NCBI GenBank assembly: GCA_023429985.1
Contig: JAEZCV010000138.1
Span: 1-31,441, forward strand
From: Bacteroidota bacterium
GTDB lineage: Bacteria; Bacteroidota; Bacteroidia; Chitinophagales; Chitinophagaceae
DNA: 31,441 bases
Direction: 5' to 3'
Shown: positions 1 to 9,402 of the stretch, one piece after another
Position numbering within the stretch: position 1 is the first letter of the stretch
Layout: every line of letters starts with the position of its first letter
Notes under the pieces: model-generated
What the model was told of the DNA's origin: nothing
Databases searched by the model: none
Seen by the model: only the letters and a program-made list of their open reading frames with translations
Translations under genes and position numbers: made by a program

Positions 1-93
1 CTTGCAGAACTTTAAACAGATTTTAGACTTTCCAATAAGCCCTTAGAAATTTTATAAACTAATTTTAAGGGTCGTACAGTGCAATTATTTCCT

Positions 94-2529
94 ATGAATT
101 TTTTCCATAAAATATTTCTCTCCCTGTCTGTTATCTTCTGCTTCGCCAGCCTGGGTAGCTGTGCCGGAACTAAGGTTAAAGTTTCTGAACAATACTATGA
201 AAGTAAAAGCGCAACAGACAATTTCATTAATCCATTGCAGGCTGAATTTCGTCAATTTCTTGAAAAGACGGGCGCAAAGAATATTTCATTTTCTAATAGT
301 CCTGACAAACCGGGCATTTGGTTATCCATTCAAAACCTGTCTCCCTCATTGAAAAAAGAAGGTTTTGTAATTAATTCATCTCATAATGGAAGGCTGCACA
401 TATCTGCCAATCATGAAAATGGATTGAAGAACGGGGTTTATTACTATTTGGGTAAACTTGGTTTCCGGTTTTTTTTACCGGGTGATATCTGGACGCATAT
501 TCCCCAGCTTCATTCTGTTTATATTGATCTTGATGAAACAAAATATCCTTTGTTCGAAAACCGGTCTGTTTTTGGAACCGGCGGTTTTCCTTACCACCCC
601 ATTTTAGATAAAGAGCAATCCGTTCAAAAATTATGGGAACGCTGGCTGGAAAGAAACAGGTGGTCCTCGGAGGAATACATTGGCGGTCATATTGGAGAGA
701 TATTCAATAATACCCATAAGGAAACCCTTGTGAAGAATCCTCAATTCCTTGCGCTCCATAATGGAAAGAGAGAATGGCGCAGCAATGCCAAGTGGTGTAT
801 CAGTAACCCGGAATTGGTAAAATTATTTGTAAAGGACAGGCTGGCTGCATTTGCTGCTCAAAAACAAAGGTCTCCCGATAGAAATTTAATTAGTGTTGAT
901 CCTGCCGACGGTGGTGGGCATTGCCAGTGCGATGCCTGTGCTAAAATGGGTTCCGTCAGCGATCGTGTTTTCTACCTGGCCAACCAAACCGCCATTGCCA
1001 TCCGCAAACAATGGCCTGGTGGTGGCGTGAGTTTGTATGCCTATAATGAACATGCAGCTCCGCCGCATAAAGATGTGGAAGAGAATGTTTATGTTGCTGT
1101 CATTCCAAATGCATATCAAAATGTTGCTGTGCCGGAAATACTTTTGTATGAATGGAAAAACAAGGCAAAGCAAATGGGAACTTATGATTATTGGAATCTC
1201 ACTGATGGATCTAAAGATCTTCCCAGTTTTAATTATCATGTTTACCTTACTCAAAGACTTGCATTATGGAAAAGGCTGGGTTTGAAAGGTTATGCTCTCG
1301 AATCGGGCTATAGCAAATTTGCTGCAGGAATACCCTTGTATTTGTTGTCAAGAATGGTTTGGGATGAACAACTGGATGTTACCAATTTGATGGAAGAATT
1401 CACCAGCATGAATTTTGGTTCGGCCCACAGCATTATTGCAGTTATGTTGAAGCGCTGGGCTGAAAATTTTGATGCCAAACGTGAATTCCAGGTTGCGCTC
1501 CAGGAAATTAAGCAGGCAAGAAAACTGGAAAATAATCCTCAGGTGAACCTGAGGCTTGATGAACTTGAACATTACATTTATTATACTGCACTTTTCACCG
1601 ATGCTGAAGATAATTTTAAAACTTCACAGGTAACAGCAAAGGCAGAGAATGTAATGAAATACATGTGGACAATATATGATGAAGCATTGATCAATACCAG
1701 CCGTATTCACCAGTATTTTATTTTGCGTCCCATTCGGGATAACAATATGAAACTTGTTGAAAAATGGTCTTTAACGAATACGGGAAAACAAAAGGAATTC
1801 TGGCAGCAGCTGTCTAAGTCAAATCAAAAGGCAGTACAAAATGAGATGCATAAGAAGATATCTTTTGCAAACCAGCCAACGCTAACATCTTTCAGTCCTC
1901 CTTCAGAAAATTTGCACGACAGCATTTTCCGCCAGCATGGGATCCATTTTAAGGAGGAAGAACTGCATTTGAAAATTGGGAAATCTGTTTATTTTTCTTT
2001 TAACTCCGGGAATGAGTCGGATTTTTACCTGGATATTTTGCTCCCGGAATCCGCTCCGGGTATTCCGGGTATTGCGCTTTACGACATCAATAAGAATTTC
2101 CTTGATTACCAGGTTTTAAAAAATACGCCCGGTAAATACCAGCGCATTGTTTTTAAAAATTTGAATAAAAATACCCGCTATCGCATATTTGCTTCTTTCC
2201 GTGGATTACTATGGGACCTGAAAATTGCGAATAAGTCTGTTGTGATCGATGCATCCAATGTCAATAACAGTTTTGCAAGTGTTCAAACAGGCCAGCAGGC
2301 TAACCTGCTTCTTAATGCTGAACGTACAACCGAAATTCCACTTAAGACAGATTTGTTCAAAGGCACTGTTTCCGATACCAATGGAAAAATAATTTTTGAT
2401 ATGAAAGCTACTCCGCAGAAAAAACTACTCACTATTCCTCCTTCAGTTTACATTAAAGTAAAACAGGCCGGCACAAATACTATTGAACTGGAATTGGAAG
2501 GCTTGCCTGCGTATTATTTTTTTAAATAA
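94..2529 (+). CDS. DUF4838-type lipoprotein, possible glycoside-hydrolase-like
   Basis: The 811-residue product starts with a lipoprotein signal peptide: basic start, hydrophobic run, then an LGSC lipobox with Cys23, so it is probably anchored in the envelope. The body resembles DUF4838 proteins, which have an alpha-glucuronidase-like layout: a mixed N-terminal domain to about residue 120, then a catalytic-barrel-like region with a conserved His-Cys-x-Cys-x-x-Cys cluster (His276, Cys277, Cys279, Cys282), and a C-terminal beta-rich region. Its enzymatic activity is not established. I chose ATG at 94 because it gives a standard signal peptide; an in-frame GTG at 79 adds five residues and is also possible. 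The stop is 2 nt before the next glycosyltransferase gene, so it probably belongs to the polysaccharide operon and may modify or trim the polymer. That role is inference. The polymer-gene cluster may continue left of the window. Confidence 0.75.
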   Translation: MNFFHKIFLSLSVIFCFASLGSCAGTKVKVSEQYYESKSATDNFINPLQAEFRQFLEKTGAKNISFSNSPDKPGIWLSIQNLSPSLKKEGFVINSSHNGRLHISANHENGLKNGVYYYLGKLGFRFFLPGDIWTHIPQLHSVYIDLDETKYPLFENRSVFGTGGFPYHPILDKEQSVQKLWERWLERNRWSSEEYIGGHIGEIFNNTHKETLVKNPQFLALHNGKREWRSNAKWCISNPELVKLFVKDRLAAFAAQKQRSPDRNLISVDPADGGGHCQCDACAKMGSVSDRVFYLANQTAIAIRKQWPGGGVSLYAYNEHAAPPHKDVEENVYVAVIPNAYQNVAVPEILLYEWKNKAKQMGTYDYWNLTDGSKDLPSFNYHVYLTQRLALWKRLGLKGYALESGYSKFAAGIPLYLLSRMVWDEQLDVTNLMEEFTSMNFGSAHSIIAVMLKRWAENFDAKREFQVALQEIKQARKLENNPQVNLRLDELEHYIYYTALFTDAEDNFKTSQVTAKAENVMKYMWTIYDEALINTSRIHQYFILRPIRDNNMKLVEKWSLTNTGKQKEFWQQLSKSNQKAVQNEMHKKISFANQPTLTSFSPPSENLHDSIFRQHGIHFKEEELHLKIGKSVYFSFNSGNESDFYLDILLPESAPGIPGIALYDINKNFLDYQVLKNTPGKYQRIVFKNLNKNTRYRIFASFRGLLWDLKIANKSVVIDASNVNNSFASVQTGQQANLLLNAERTTEIPLKTDLFKGTVSDTNGKIIFDMKATPQKKLLTIPPSVYIKVKQAGTNTIELELEGLPAYYFFK

Positions 2530-2531
2530 AT

Positions 2532-3665
2532 ATGGCGGGTCGCGAAACTATAATTCTTATCGATAACTCCATTGCTGTTACAGGTGCATTTAAATGTGCC
2601 CTGCAACAGGCAAAATTATTGAGGGAAGATTTCAATTATATATTTCTCCTTCCCCGGAATTCAGTTGCAACGCCATTTGCACAAGCCGAAGGCTTTAAGG
2701 TTTACGAAGTAGATTTCAGGGAGATAAGAAAAAATTTCTTCAGCCTCATTTCATACCTGCCTAAACTATTTTCGAATACTGCAACGGTAAGATCCATCAT
2801 TAAAAAGGAGAATGTTTCCATTGTCGTTGTCAACGATTTTTATAATTTGATCGGGGCCGCTTTGAAAATGCGCAATGTGCCGATAAAGCTGGTTACCTAT
2901 ATAAGACTGCTTCCCAATCGCATTCCTTCACCGCTGAGAAAATTATGGGTAGGTGCTGCATTGAAGTATTCCGATCTTATTATCCCTGTTTCCGATGCAG
3001 TGAAGGATCAACTTCCTTCGCATCTGAAAATTAAAAGGATCTACGATCCCGTTTCATTTCCCGAAAATCACCAGGCCTATGAACTTTTTGAATCATCACC
3101 GGTGAAATTTCTTTATCTCTCCAATTATATTCGCGGCAAGGGACAGGACATTGGGCTTAGGGCTTTTGGTGAGGCCTATAAGTTGAATAAGGATATCAGG
3201 CTTGTTTTTGCAGGTGGTGATATGGGACTGGAAAAAAATAAATTATTCAGAAAGGAACTGGAGGATGAAGTAAAATCCACTGGTTTAGAAGAAGCGGTAA
3301 GCTTTCTTCCTTTTGTTGATGATATTGAACTTCTGATAAAGCAACACCAGGTGCTGTTGAATTGCTCCGAATCGGAATCCTTTTCTATGACCTGTGCCGA
3401 AGCCAGCTTTTATGGTTTGCCTGTGATTACTACCAATAGTGGCGGCCCGGCTGAAATTGTACAGCACAATCATTCGGGACTGGTAGTTGAAAACAAAAAT
3501 GCCGAAGCCATTAAAAATGCTATTCTTCAACTGGCTGATTCAGCAGAATTAAGAAAACAATTTTCCGATGCCGGCAAAATCTACGTGCGCAGCAAATTTA
3601 GCATGCCGGTATTCCTGGATACAATGAAGAAGGAGTTAGCAAAATTGGTGAACAGGAATTTATAA
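2532..3665 (+). CDS. Glycosyltransferase, GT4-like (GT-B fold)
   Basis: This 377-residue cytosolic or membrane-associated glycosyltransferase has an N-terminal Rossmann-like acceptor domain and a C-terminal nucleotide-sugar-binding domain. The C-terminal half holds the retaining GT4 signature E-x7-E (Glu282 and Glu290, in the ESFSMTCAEAS segment), followed by the GLPVITTNSGGPAEI stretch typical of the family. It should move a sugar from an NDP- or GDP-sugar to a growing lipid-linked glycan; the sugar cannot be told from sequence. ATG lies 2 nt after the preceding stop, and its own TAA overlaps the next ATG by one base (TAATG), so the genes are translationally coupled. Confidence 0.88.
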   Translation: MAGRETIILIDNSIAVTGAFKCALQQAKLLREDFNYIFLLPRNSVATPFAQAEGFKVYEVDFREIRKNFFSLISYLPKLFSNTATVRSIIKKENVSIVVVNDFYNLIGAALKMRNVPIKLVTYIRLLPNRIPSPLRKLWVGAALKYSDLIIPVSDAVKDQLPSHLKIKRIYDPVSFPENHQAYELFESSPVKFLYLSNYIRGKGQDIGLRAFGEAYKLNKDIRLVFAGGDMGLEKNKLFRKELEDEVKSTGLEEAVSFLPFVDDIELLIKQHQVLLNCSESESFSMTCAEASFYGLPVITTNSGGPAEIVQHNHSGLVVENKNAEAIKNAILQLADSAELRKQFSDAGKIYVRSKFSMPVFLDTMKKELAKLVNRNL

Positions 3666-4735
3666 TGAAAACAGTATTGTTTGTTTTGCCATACCCACCC
3701 AACCAGGCCCCATCGCAGCGATTCAGGGTGGAAGCTTATTTTCCTCTTTTAAAGCAGAATAATATAAAATTTCACTGCCAGTATTTTCTTGACCAGGAAG
3801 CATGGCGTGCTTTGTATAAACAAGGATCAGTGTTTAAGAAAAGCATGGCGGTATTTAAGGGAGTTTTAAAAAGAAAGTTTCTCCTTCTGAAGATACATCG
3901 CTACGATTATATATTTATTCACAGGGAAGCTGCTTCGGTTGGTCCGCCATTTTTTGAATGGTTTGTTTCAAAAGTTTTCAGAAAAAAAATAATTTTTGAT
4001 TTTGATGATGCTATCTGGATTCCTAATGTTTCTGAAAACAACAGGATGGCCAGGTATATCAAATCATTCTGGAAGATCAGGTACATTTGTAAATGGGCGC
4101 ATAAAATATCTGCAGGCAACCAATACCTTTTGAATTGGGTATCGCAGTATAATAAGAACCTTGTACTTAATCCTACATGCGTTGATATGCATGATAAATA
4201 TGTTCCCGTTAAAACGCAGTCCGACCGTCCCCTTGTTATTGGCTGGACGGGTTCGCACTCCACCATGAAATACCTTGATATTATTCTTCCAGTTTTAAAG
4301 CGACTCGAGAAAAAACATGATTTCGTTTTTATGGTAATTTCTAACGAGAACCCAAAAATTGATCTTCAATCGTTTCGTTTTCTTCCCTGGAAGGAAGCAA
4401 CAGAGATCCGCGACCTGATGAATTTTCATATTGGTATCATGCCTTTGGAAAATGATGCCTGGAGTGAAGGTAAGTGCGGGTTTAAGATCATACAATACCT
4501 GTCGCTGGGTATTCCTGCAGTGGCAAGTCCTGTTGGCGTTAATACAACTATTATTGACCAGTCACAATCAGGTTTTCTTTGTTCCGGCGAAGAAGAATGG
4601 GAATCTGCATTGGAGTTGCTGATACAGGATGAACAAAAACGAAGCGCATTCGGAAGCTATGGCAAGCACCGCATGCAGCATAACTTCAGCATTGAATCAA
4701 ACAGTTCCAATTTTCTTTCATTATTTTCCAGCTAA
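3665..4735 (+). CDS. Glycosyltransferase family protein (GT-B, GT4-like)
   Basis: This 356-residue glycosyltransferase has a VLPYPPNQAPSQRFR start typical of GT-B enzymes of polysaccharide loci and a C-terminal donor-binding region around residues 266-290 (WSEGKCGFKIIQYLSLGIP then AVASPVG). In that region a Lys-containing KxxQYLSLGIP motif stands in place of the classical E-x7-E, as in many Bacteroidota GT4-like proteins. Its donor and acceptor are unknown. The start codon shares its first base with the stop of the previous gene, and its stop is 2 nt before the AsnB-like gene, so the four genes probably form one transcript. Confidence 0.85.
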   Translation: MKTVLFVLPYPPNQAPSQRFRVEAYFPLLKQNNIKFHCQYFLDQEAWRALYKQGSVFKKSMAVFKGVLKRKFLLLKIHRYDYIFIHREAASVGPPFFEWFVSKVFRKKIIFDFDDAIWIPNVSENNRMARYIKSFWKIRYICKWAHKISAGNQYLLNWVSQYNKNLVLNPTCVDMHDKYVPVKTQSDRPLVIGWTGSHSTMKYLDIILPVLKRLEKKHDFVFMVISNENPKIDLQSFRFLPWKEATEIRDLMNFHIGIMPLENDAWSEGKCGFKIIQYLSLGIPAVASPVGVNTTIIDQSQSGFLCSGEEEWESALELLIQDEQKRSAFGSYGKHRMQHNFSIESNSSNFLSLFSS

Positions 4736-4737
4736 TT

Positions 4738-6642
4738 ATGTGTGGTATATCCGGAAGTTTTGCATTTACCGATATCGGCAGGCAGCATTTAAAAAGCATC
4801 AATAATGCTAATGAAACCCTTTTAAAACGAGGGCCTGATGGGGGAAGTGTTTATGAGAGCGGGCATGTTGCGCTGGGGCATCGCCGTTTGTCTATTATAG
4901 ATGTAAGTTGCGCAGGCGACCAGCCCATGCATTCAGCTAATGGTCGTTATACAATTGTGTTTAACGGTGAGATATTTAATTTTCTTGAATTAAAAAGCAC
5001 CCACTTCTCAGATGAAGAAAGAACATCGCTTCGTTCCGATTCCGATACAGAAATATTTCTTCTTCTTTACATAAAATACGGCGAAAAAGCTTTTGAATTA
5101 TTGAGAGGATTTTTCGCCGCCGCTATTTATGATAATGATACCAAAGAACTTGTTTTGGTAAGAGACAGGTTTGGTAAAAAACCACTTGTTTATTTTCGCG
5201 ATAGCGATAAGCTGGTTTTTGCTTCGGAAATGAAGGCGCTTCTGGCAGCCGGTGTTCCCAAAAAGCTCAACTGGAACCTTCTTCCCATTTATTTCCAGCT
5301 GAATTATGTTCCACAACCATATAGCCTGGTTGAAGGTGTTCAGAAACTGAAACCAGGGCATTACCTCAGAATCAATTCAACAACTGTAAGCGAACATTCC
5401 TTTTACAGCCTTTCTGTAAATGATAAGGGATATGATACATATAGCTACGAAGAAGCGCAGTCCGAACTTGTAAATAAAATGGATGATGCAGTAAGGTTAA
5501 GAATGATTGCCGATGTTCCGCTCGGGTCGTTTTTAAGTGGAGGCATTGATTCTTCAGTAGTAGTAGCACTTGCCTCTCGCCATACAAATAAACTGAAAAC
5601 TTTTTCGATTGGTTATAAGGACAATCCTTTTTTTGATGAAACTTTCTACGCCAACCTGGTTGCCAAAAAATATAAAACCGACCATACTGTTTTTTCTTTA
5701 AGTAACAACGATTTCCTTGAACATGTACATGCTGTTCTGGATTATATTGATGAACCTTTTGCCGATTCATCTGCCATTCCCGAATTCATTCTGAGTTATT
5801 ATACCCGTAAACATGTTACTGTTGCATTATCCGGAGATGGCGGCGACGAGGTTTTTGCCGGGTATAATAAGCATGCTGCCGAATTCAGGATGCGCCAGGG
5901 CGGATTGATCAACTCAATAGTAAAAATGGGTCACCCGATGTGGTCCCTGCTTCCCCAAAGTCGCAATAATAAGCTGACAAATATTTTCAGGCAGCTGCAC
6001 AGGTTTTCTTCAGGCGCCAGGTTATCGGCTGCAGACCGCTACTGGAAATGGGCCACCTTCCTCGATGAGAAAGGTTCAATGGAGTTGTTCAGCAACGTTA
6101 CCAAAAAGCAGATCAAAGCAGGTGTTTCGGAAAGCATCAGGATGGAATTTACTTCTGCAATTAAGGGAGAGGATTTTAATGAGGTATTGTTAGCCGACAT
6201 GAACCTGGTACTCTTAAGTGACATGCTTGTAAAAGTTGATCTCATGAGTATGGCCAATAGTCTTGAGATCAGGAGTCCTTTCCTGGATGCGGAAGTGGTT
6301 GATTTTGCTTTTGCACTTCCTTCTAAATACAAGATCAATGGCCGGTTGAAAAAAAGAATTGTGCAGGATGCTTTCAGAACATTGTTGCCGGAAGAATTAT
6401 ATAACCGTCCTAAAAAAGGATTTGAGATTCCATCGCTCGACTGGTTCAGGAAAGAATTATGGAGTTTGATCAACGACGATCTTTTAGAAGATGATTTTAT
6501 TAAGCAGCAGGGGATCTTTCATCTTCCGGCCATTCAAAGCCTTAAGAAGCAATTACATTCTTCCAACCCCGGCGACAGTCATGCTACTATTTGGGCTTTG
6601 ATTGTTTTTCAGAACTGGTGGAAAAATTACATGGCAGGCTGA
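4738..6642 (+). CDS. asnB: Asparagine synthase (glutamine-hydrolysing) family amidotransferase
   Basis: The 634-residue protein starts with MCGISG. After removal of Met, Cys2 is the N-terminal nucleophile of the class-II glutaminase domain (residues about 2-210). The synthetase domain follows, with the ATP-pyrophosphatase loop SGGIDS at residues 267-272 and the LSGDGGDEVFAGYNKH segment further on. The family uses glutamine nitrogen and ATP to amidate a carboxylate. In this setting, coupled to two glycosyltransferases, the substrate may be a sugar uronic acid rather than aspartate; that is inference from context, and ordinary asparagine synthesis cannot be excluded. The last 16 nt overlap the 3' end of the convergent membrane-protein gene. 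Confidence 0.9.
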   Translation: MCGISGSFAFTDIGRQHLKSINNANETLLKRGPDGGSVYESGHVALGHRRLSIIDVSCAGDQPMHSANGRYTIVFNGEIFNFLELKSTHFSDEERTSLRSDSDTEIFLLLYIKYGEKAFELLRGFFAAAIYDNDTKELVLVRDRFGKKPLVYFRDSDKLVFASEMKALLAAGVPKKLNWNLLPIYFQLNYVPQPYSLVEGVQKLKPGHYLRINSTTVSEHSFYSLSVNDKGYDTYSYEEAQSELVNKMDDAVRLRMIADVPLGSFLSGGIDSSVVVALASRHTNKLKTFSIGYKDNPFFDETFYANLVAKKYKTDHTVFSLSNNDFLEHVHAVLDYIDEPFADSSAIPEFILSYYTRKHVTVALSGDGGDEVFAGYNKHAAEFRMRQGGLINSIVKMGHPMWSLLPQSRNNKLTNIFRQLHRFSSGARLSAADRYWKWATFLDEKGSMELFSNVTKKQIKAGVSESIRMEFTSAIKGEDFNEVLLADMNLVLLSDMLVKVDLMSMANSLEIRSPFLDAEVVDFAFALPSKYKINGRLKKRIVQDAFRTLLPEELYNRPKKGFEIPSLDWFRKELWSLINDDLLEDDFIKQQGIFHLPAIQSLKKQLHSSNPGDSHATIWALIVFQNWWKNYMAG

Positions 6643-7991
6643 TAAGCGGCTTTTGTTCTTGTTTTTTTTACCAAAGGCTTTTTGTATTTCTCTCCCAGCA
6701 TAATTGCCAGTACCGCTCCATAAAATGGCAGGGCAGGAATCTTATACCTCGATAGTGCACCAAAATTTCCCGAAGAAACTCCAACCGCAAAAGAAAAGAT
6801 CAATGAAAAGATCAAAGCAAATAATACGTTAGGGTCTTTGAATAAAGTTTTCAGAGGTTTGGCTTTTTTATGAAAGAACATCATTAGTGTCAGGTAAACC
6901 AGGAAGAGTGATTCTATTGCCGAAAGTGCCACCAGTACCTTGCTCACTTCCCATGGAAAGGGTCGGAATAAGGTTACAATAACACCCTGTGGAAACAAGA
7001 GCAATAAATTTTCCAGGCTTCCGTCCAGCTGGCCAATATCATAACCGGAACCTTCTTCCCCCGCTGCATAATTTGTCCAGCCCCTGGTAACTTCAGCCGT
7101 TTCGGCAAGCTTTTCCAGTGAATATTTATTTAGTTCTTCAGCAAACAATTGGGAAAAGAAAATAAAACCGCTTATTGTAATTCCCACAAACAAAATATTA
7201 ACCACCCAGCGTAGGGCAGGCATTGCTATTTTCCTGGAATAACTCAATAATAACCACAGTGAAAGTGCCGGAACAAAACCAAGAAGTATGTAAATCTTTA
7301 CAGCAGCAATCAGGTAGAAGCTTCCAGCCAGGTAAACAAAATTTTTAATGGAAAGATCTTTGTTGATAAAGATCCTGAATGTTGAATAGGTAAGCCAACC
7401 CAATCCAAATATGCAAATGGTATCCTTAAAAATACCCGAGCCCCAGATCACCGTACTGGGTATGAACAGGAAGGCAATGGCCAGGGTTCGTATATATTGA
7501 GGATAGTTCGAAGCAAATGTGCGGAACATGGCCCATACACCCTTATAGGAAATATAAGCAAATATCAGTGCGGTTGGCAGATAGGTTGTAAAGGTAAAAA
7601 GCGAAATGATCGCCGTAATTACACCAACAACATATTCAGTGGGAGATTCGTACCAATACAATTGAGAGGTATAAGGATAGATCTCCGGATTTTCAAATGG
7701 CGAGGCGTGAAATATTAATTTGAACCAGGTGCTTATCGAACTGTCGAGAGAAGAATTAATAACCTGTGCATGATGGAAATAATTGAAAGTATCACCTCCT
7801 CCGTAATAAAATGCATAGATCAATCCAATAGCTAGTGCGCCGCCGAACTTTGCATAAATTCCCGGTAAATAATAAGAATGTAGTGGGTGGCCTGGGGGAT
7901 AATTCCTGTTACGGTTTCTTTGTGAAAGAGCAACCAGTATAATCAGGTAAACAGGTGTAAGAACCAGGTCCCAGAGCGTCAGGTACTGCAT
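6627..7991 (-). CDS. Polytopic membrane protein, possible polysaccharide polymerase
   Basis: The 454-residue protein has about ten hydrophobic segments (for example residues 10-24, 48-64, 118-140, 160-180, 200-260 and 380-440), a long extracytoplasmic-like loop around residues 65-115 rich in Tyr and aromatic residues, and a basic Lys/Arg tail. Such proteins in polysaccharide loci are often Wzy-like polymerases or O-antigen ligases, but I see no diagnostic motif, so this is a context-based guess. It is encoded opposite to its neighbours and overlaps the 3' end of the asnB-like gene by 16 nt. A perfect hairpin sits 7 nt upstream of its ATG (7999-8017), which may affect translation. Confidence 0.8.
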   Translation of the reverse strand: MQYLTLWDLVLTPVYLIILVALSQRNRNRNYPPGHPLHSYYLPGIYAKFGGALAIGLIYAFYYGGGDTFNYFHHAQVINSSLDSSISTWFKLIFHASPFENPEIYPYTSQLYWYESPTEYVVGVITAIISLFTFTTYLPTALIFAYISYKGVWAMFRTFASNYPQYIRTLAIAFLFIPSTVIWGSGIFKDTICIFGLGWLTYSTFRIFINKDLSIKNFVYLAGSFYLIAAVKIYILLGFVPALSLWLLLSYSRKIAMPALRWVVNILFVGITISGFIFFSQLFAEELNKYSLEKLAETAEVTRGWTNYAAGEEGSGYDIGQLDGSLENLLLLFPQGVIVTLFRPFPWEVSKVLVALSAIESLFLVYLTLMMFFHKKAKPLKTLFKDPNVLFALIFSLIFSFAVGVSSGNFGALSRYKIPALPFYGAVLAIMLGEKYKKPLVKKTRTKAAYQPAM

Positions 7992-7998
7992 ACTAGTC

Positions 7999-8017
7999 TA
8001 TCTTGCGGGGCAAGATA
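7999..8017 (-). promoter_or_regulatory. Hairpin in the leader of the membrane-protein gene
   Basis: TATCTTGC and GCAAGATA form a perfect 8-bp stem with a 3-nt loop. In the minus-strand mRNA it lies 7 nt before the start codon at 7991, where it could limit ribosome access. There is no U-tract, so a terminator is unlikely. The remaining divergent intergenic stretch up to 8205 shows no clear promoter to me. Confidence 0.45.
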
Positions 8018-8205
8018 AATAAATTTCACCCATAGCCATTCTATTCTTTTCACCTCGATATTTTCATCTCTTGAATATAATTGTAAAGCGTCTCTTTATT
8101 CAATCAGGAAATATGAAATTTTGTTTATGTGAGAAGAAGAAGTTGAGGCGGTCAACTTATCGTTAAGAAAAATGTTATTTATATAATTTCCACCATCTTT
8201 GTTTC

Positions 8206-9402
8206 ATGCCCCGTGTACTTCGAATTATGAACAGAATGGCTGTTGGAGGTCCCATCCTCAACGCCACTTATCTTACCCGTTATCTTTCTCCCGATTTTGA
8301 AACCCTGCTGGTTGTTGGTGAAAAGGAAGATCACGAAAAAAGTGCAGCATACCTTGCAACACAACTCGGGATTGAATATAAAACCATTCCTGCAATGGGC
8401 AGGTCGGTAAAACCTCTATCAGATTACCAGGCATATAAAGAATTAAAAAACCTGATCCGAGAATTTAAGCCCGACATTGTGCATACTCATGCTGCCAAGC
8501 CGGGTGCTTTAGGCCGACTGGCGGCTGCATCGTGTAAGGTTCCTGTTGTTGTGCATACGTTTCACGGACATGTTTTTCATTCCTACTTTAATTCGGTAAA
8601 AACAAGGTTCTTTTTAAATGTTGAAAGGTTTCTTGCCAAAAAATCAAGTGCCATTATCGCTATCAGTGAGCAACAAAAAAAAGAACTGGTGAATGATTTT
8701 AAAATTGCCCCCGAAGAAAAGTTTCATGTTGTTCCACTGGGCTTCGACCTGGATAAATTCAGAACCGGCCAGGCAGAAAAAAGAAAATCTTTCAGGGAAG
8801 AATTTGGTGTGCAAAATGATGAAGTGGCCATTGGAATTATAGGTAGACTGGTGCCCATAAAAAACCATCCGTTATTTCTTCGGGCCATTGATTATGTTTT
8901 GAAAAATTCCGGTAAGAAGATCAGGGCATTCATCATTGGTGATGGCGAAAGCAGGCAGGAGCTGGAAGGCCTTGCGAACGAATTGAACATCCGGTTCTCT
9001 ACCGAAAAAGATTCCTCTCATCCCCATCCACTGGTATTTACTTCCTGGAGAAGCGATGTTGACCTTATTAATGCCGGCCTGGATATTATTTGCCTTACTT
9101 CATTTAATGAAGGAACACCTGTGAGTTTAATAGAAGCGCAGGCCGCGAACAAACCCGTTGTTTCAACAAGAGTGGGAGGTATAGCCGATATAGTTATAGA
9201 AGGTAAAACGGCTTTTCTTACCGATGTTAATGACGAAGAAGGTTTTTCGAAATACCTTTTTAATTTAGTGGAAGATGAAGGCCTGCGAAACCGGATGGCT
9301 GCTTCCAGCCATATTGATGTACTGGAAAGATTCAGTTACCGGCGGCTGGTAAAAGATGTATCGCAACTTTATAACGAGCTTTTAAATAAATTAAGAACCT
9401 GA
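8206..9402 (+). CDS. Glycosyltransferase, GT4 family
   Basis: The 398-residue GT-B enzyme has an N-terminal Gly-rich acceptor loop (MAVGGPILNATYL), an HTHAAKPGALGRLAA segment with HTFHGHVFHSYF further on, and a C-terminal donor site with the GT4 E-x7-E motif in SFNEGTPVSLIEAQA (about residues 301-312) followed by PVVSTRVGG. The RxFRxxFGV then IGRLVPIKN layout is typical of GT4 enzymes in exopolysaccharide loci. It would build a glycan repeat unit on the cytosolic face of the inner membrane. Its TGA overlaps the ATG of the PHP phosphatase gene by one base, indicating coupling and a shared role in polymer production. Confidence 0.9.
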   Translation: MPRVLRIMNRMAVGGPILNATYLTRYLSPDFETLLVVGEKEDHEKSAAYLATQLGIEYKTIPAMGRSVKPLSDYQAYKELKNLIREFKPDIVHTHAAKPGALGRLAAASCKVPVVVHTFHGHVFHSYFNSVKTRFFLNVERFLAKKSSAIIAISEQQKKELVNDFKIAPEEKFHVVPLGFDLDKFRTGQAEKRKSFREEFGVQNDEVAIGIIGRLVPIKNHPLFLRAIDYVLKNSGKKIRAFIIGDGESRQELEGLANELNIRFSTEKDSSHPHPLVFTSWRSDVDLINAGLDIICLTSFNEGTPVSLIEAQAANKPVVSTRVGGIADIVIEGKTAFLTDVNDEEGFSKYLFNLVEDEGLRNRMAASSHIDVLERFSYRRLVKDVSQLYNELLNKLRT

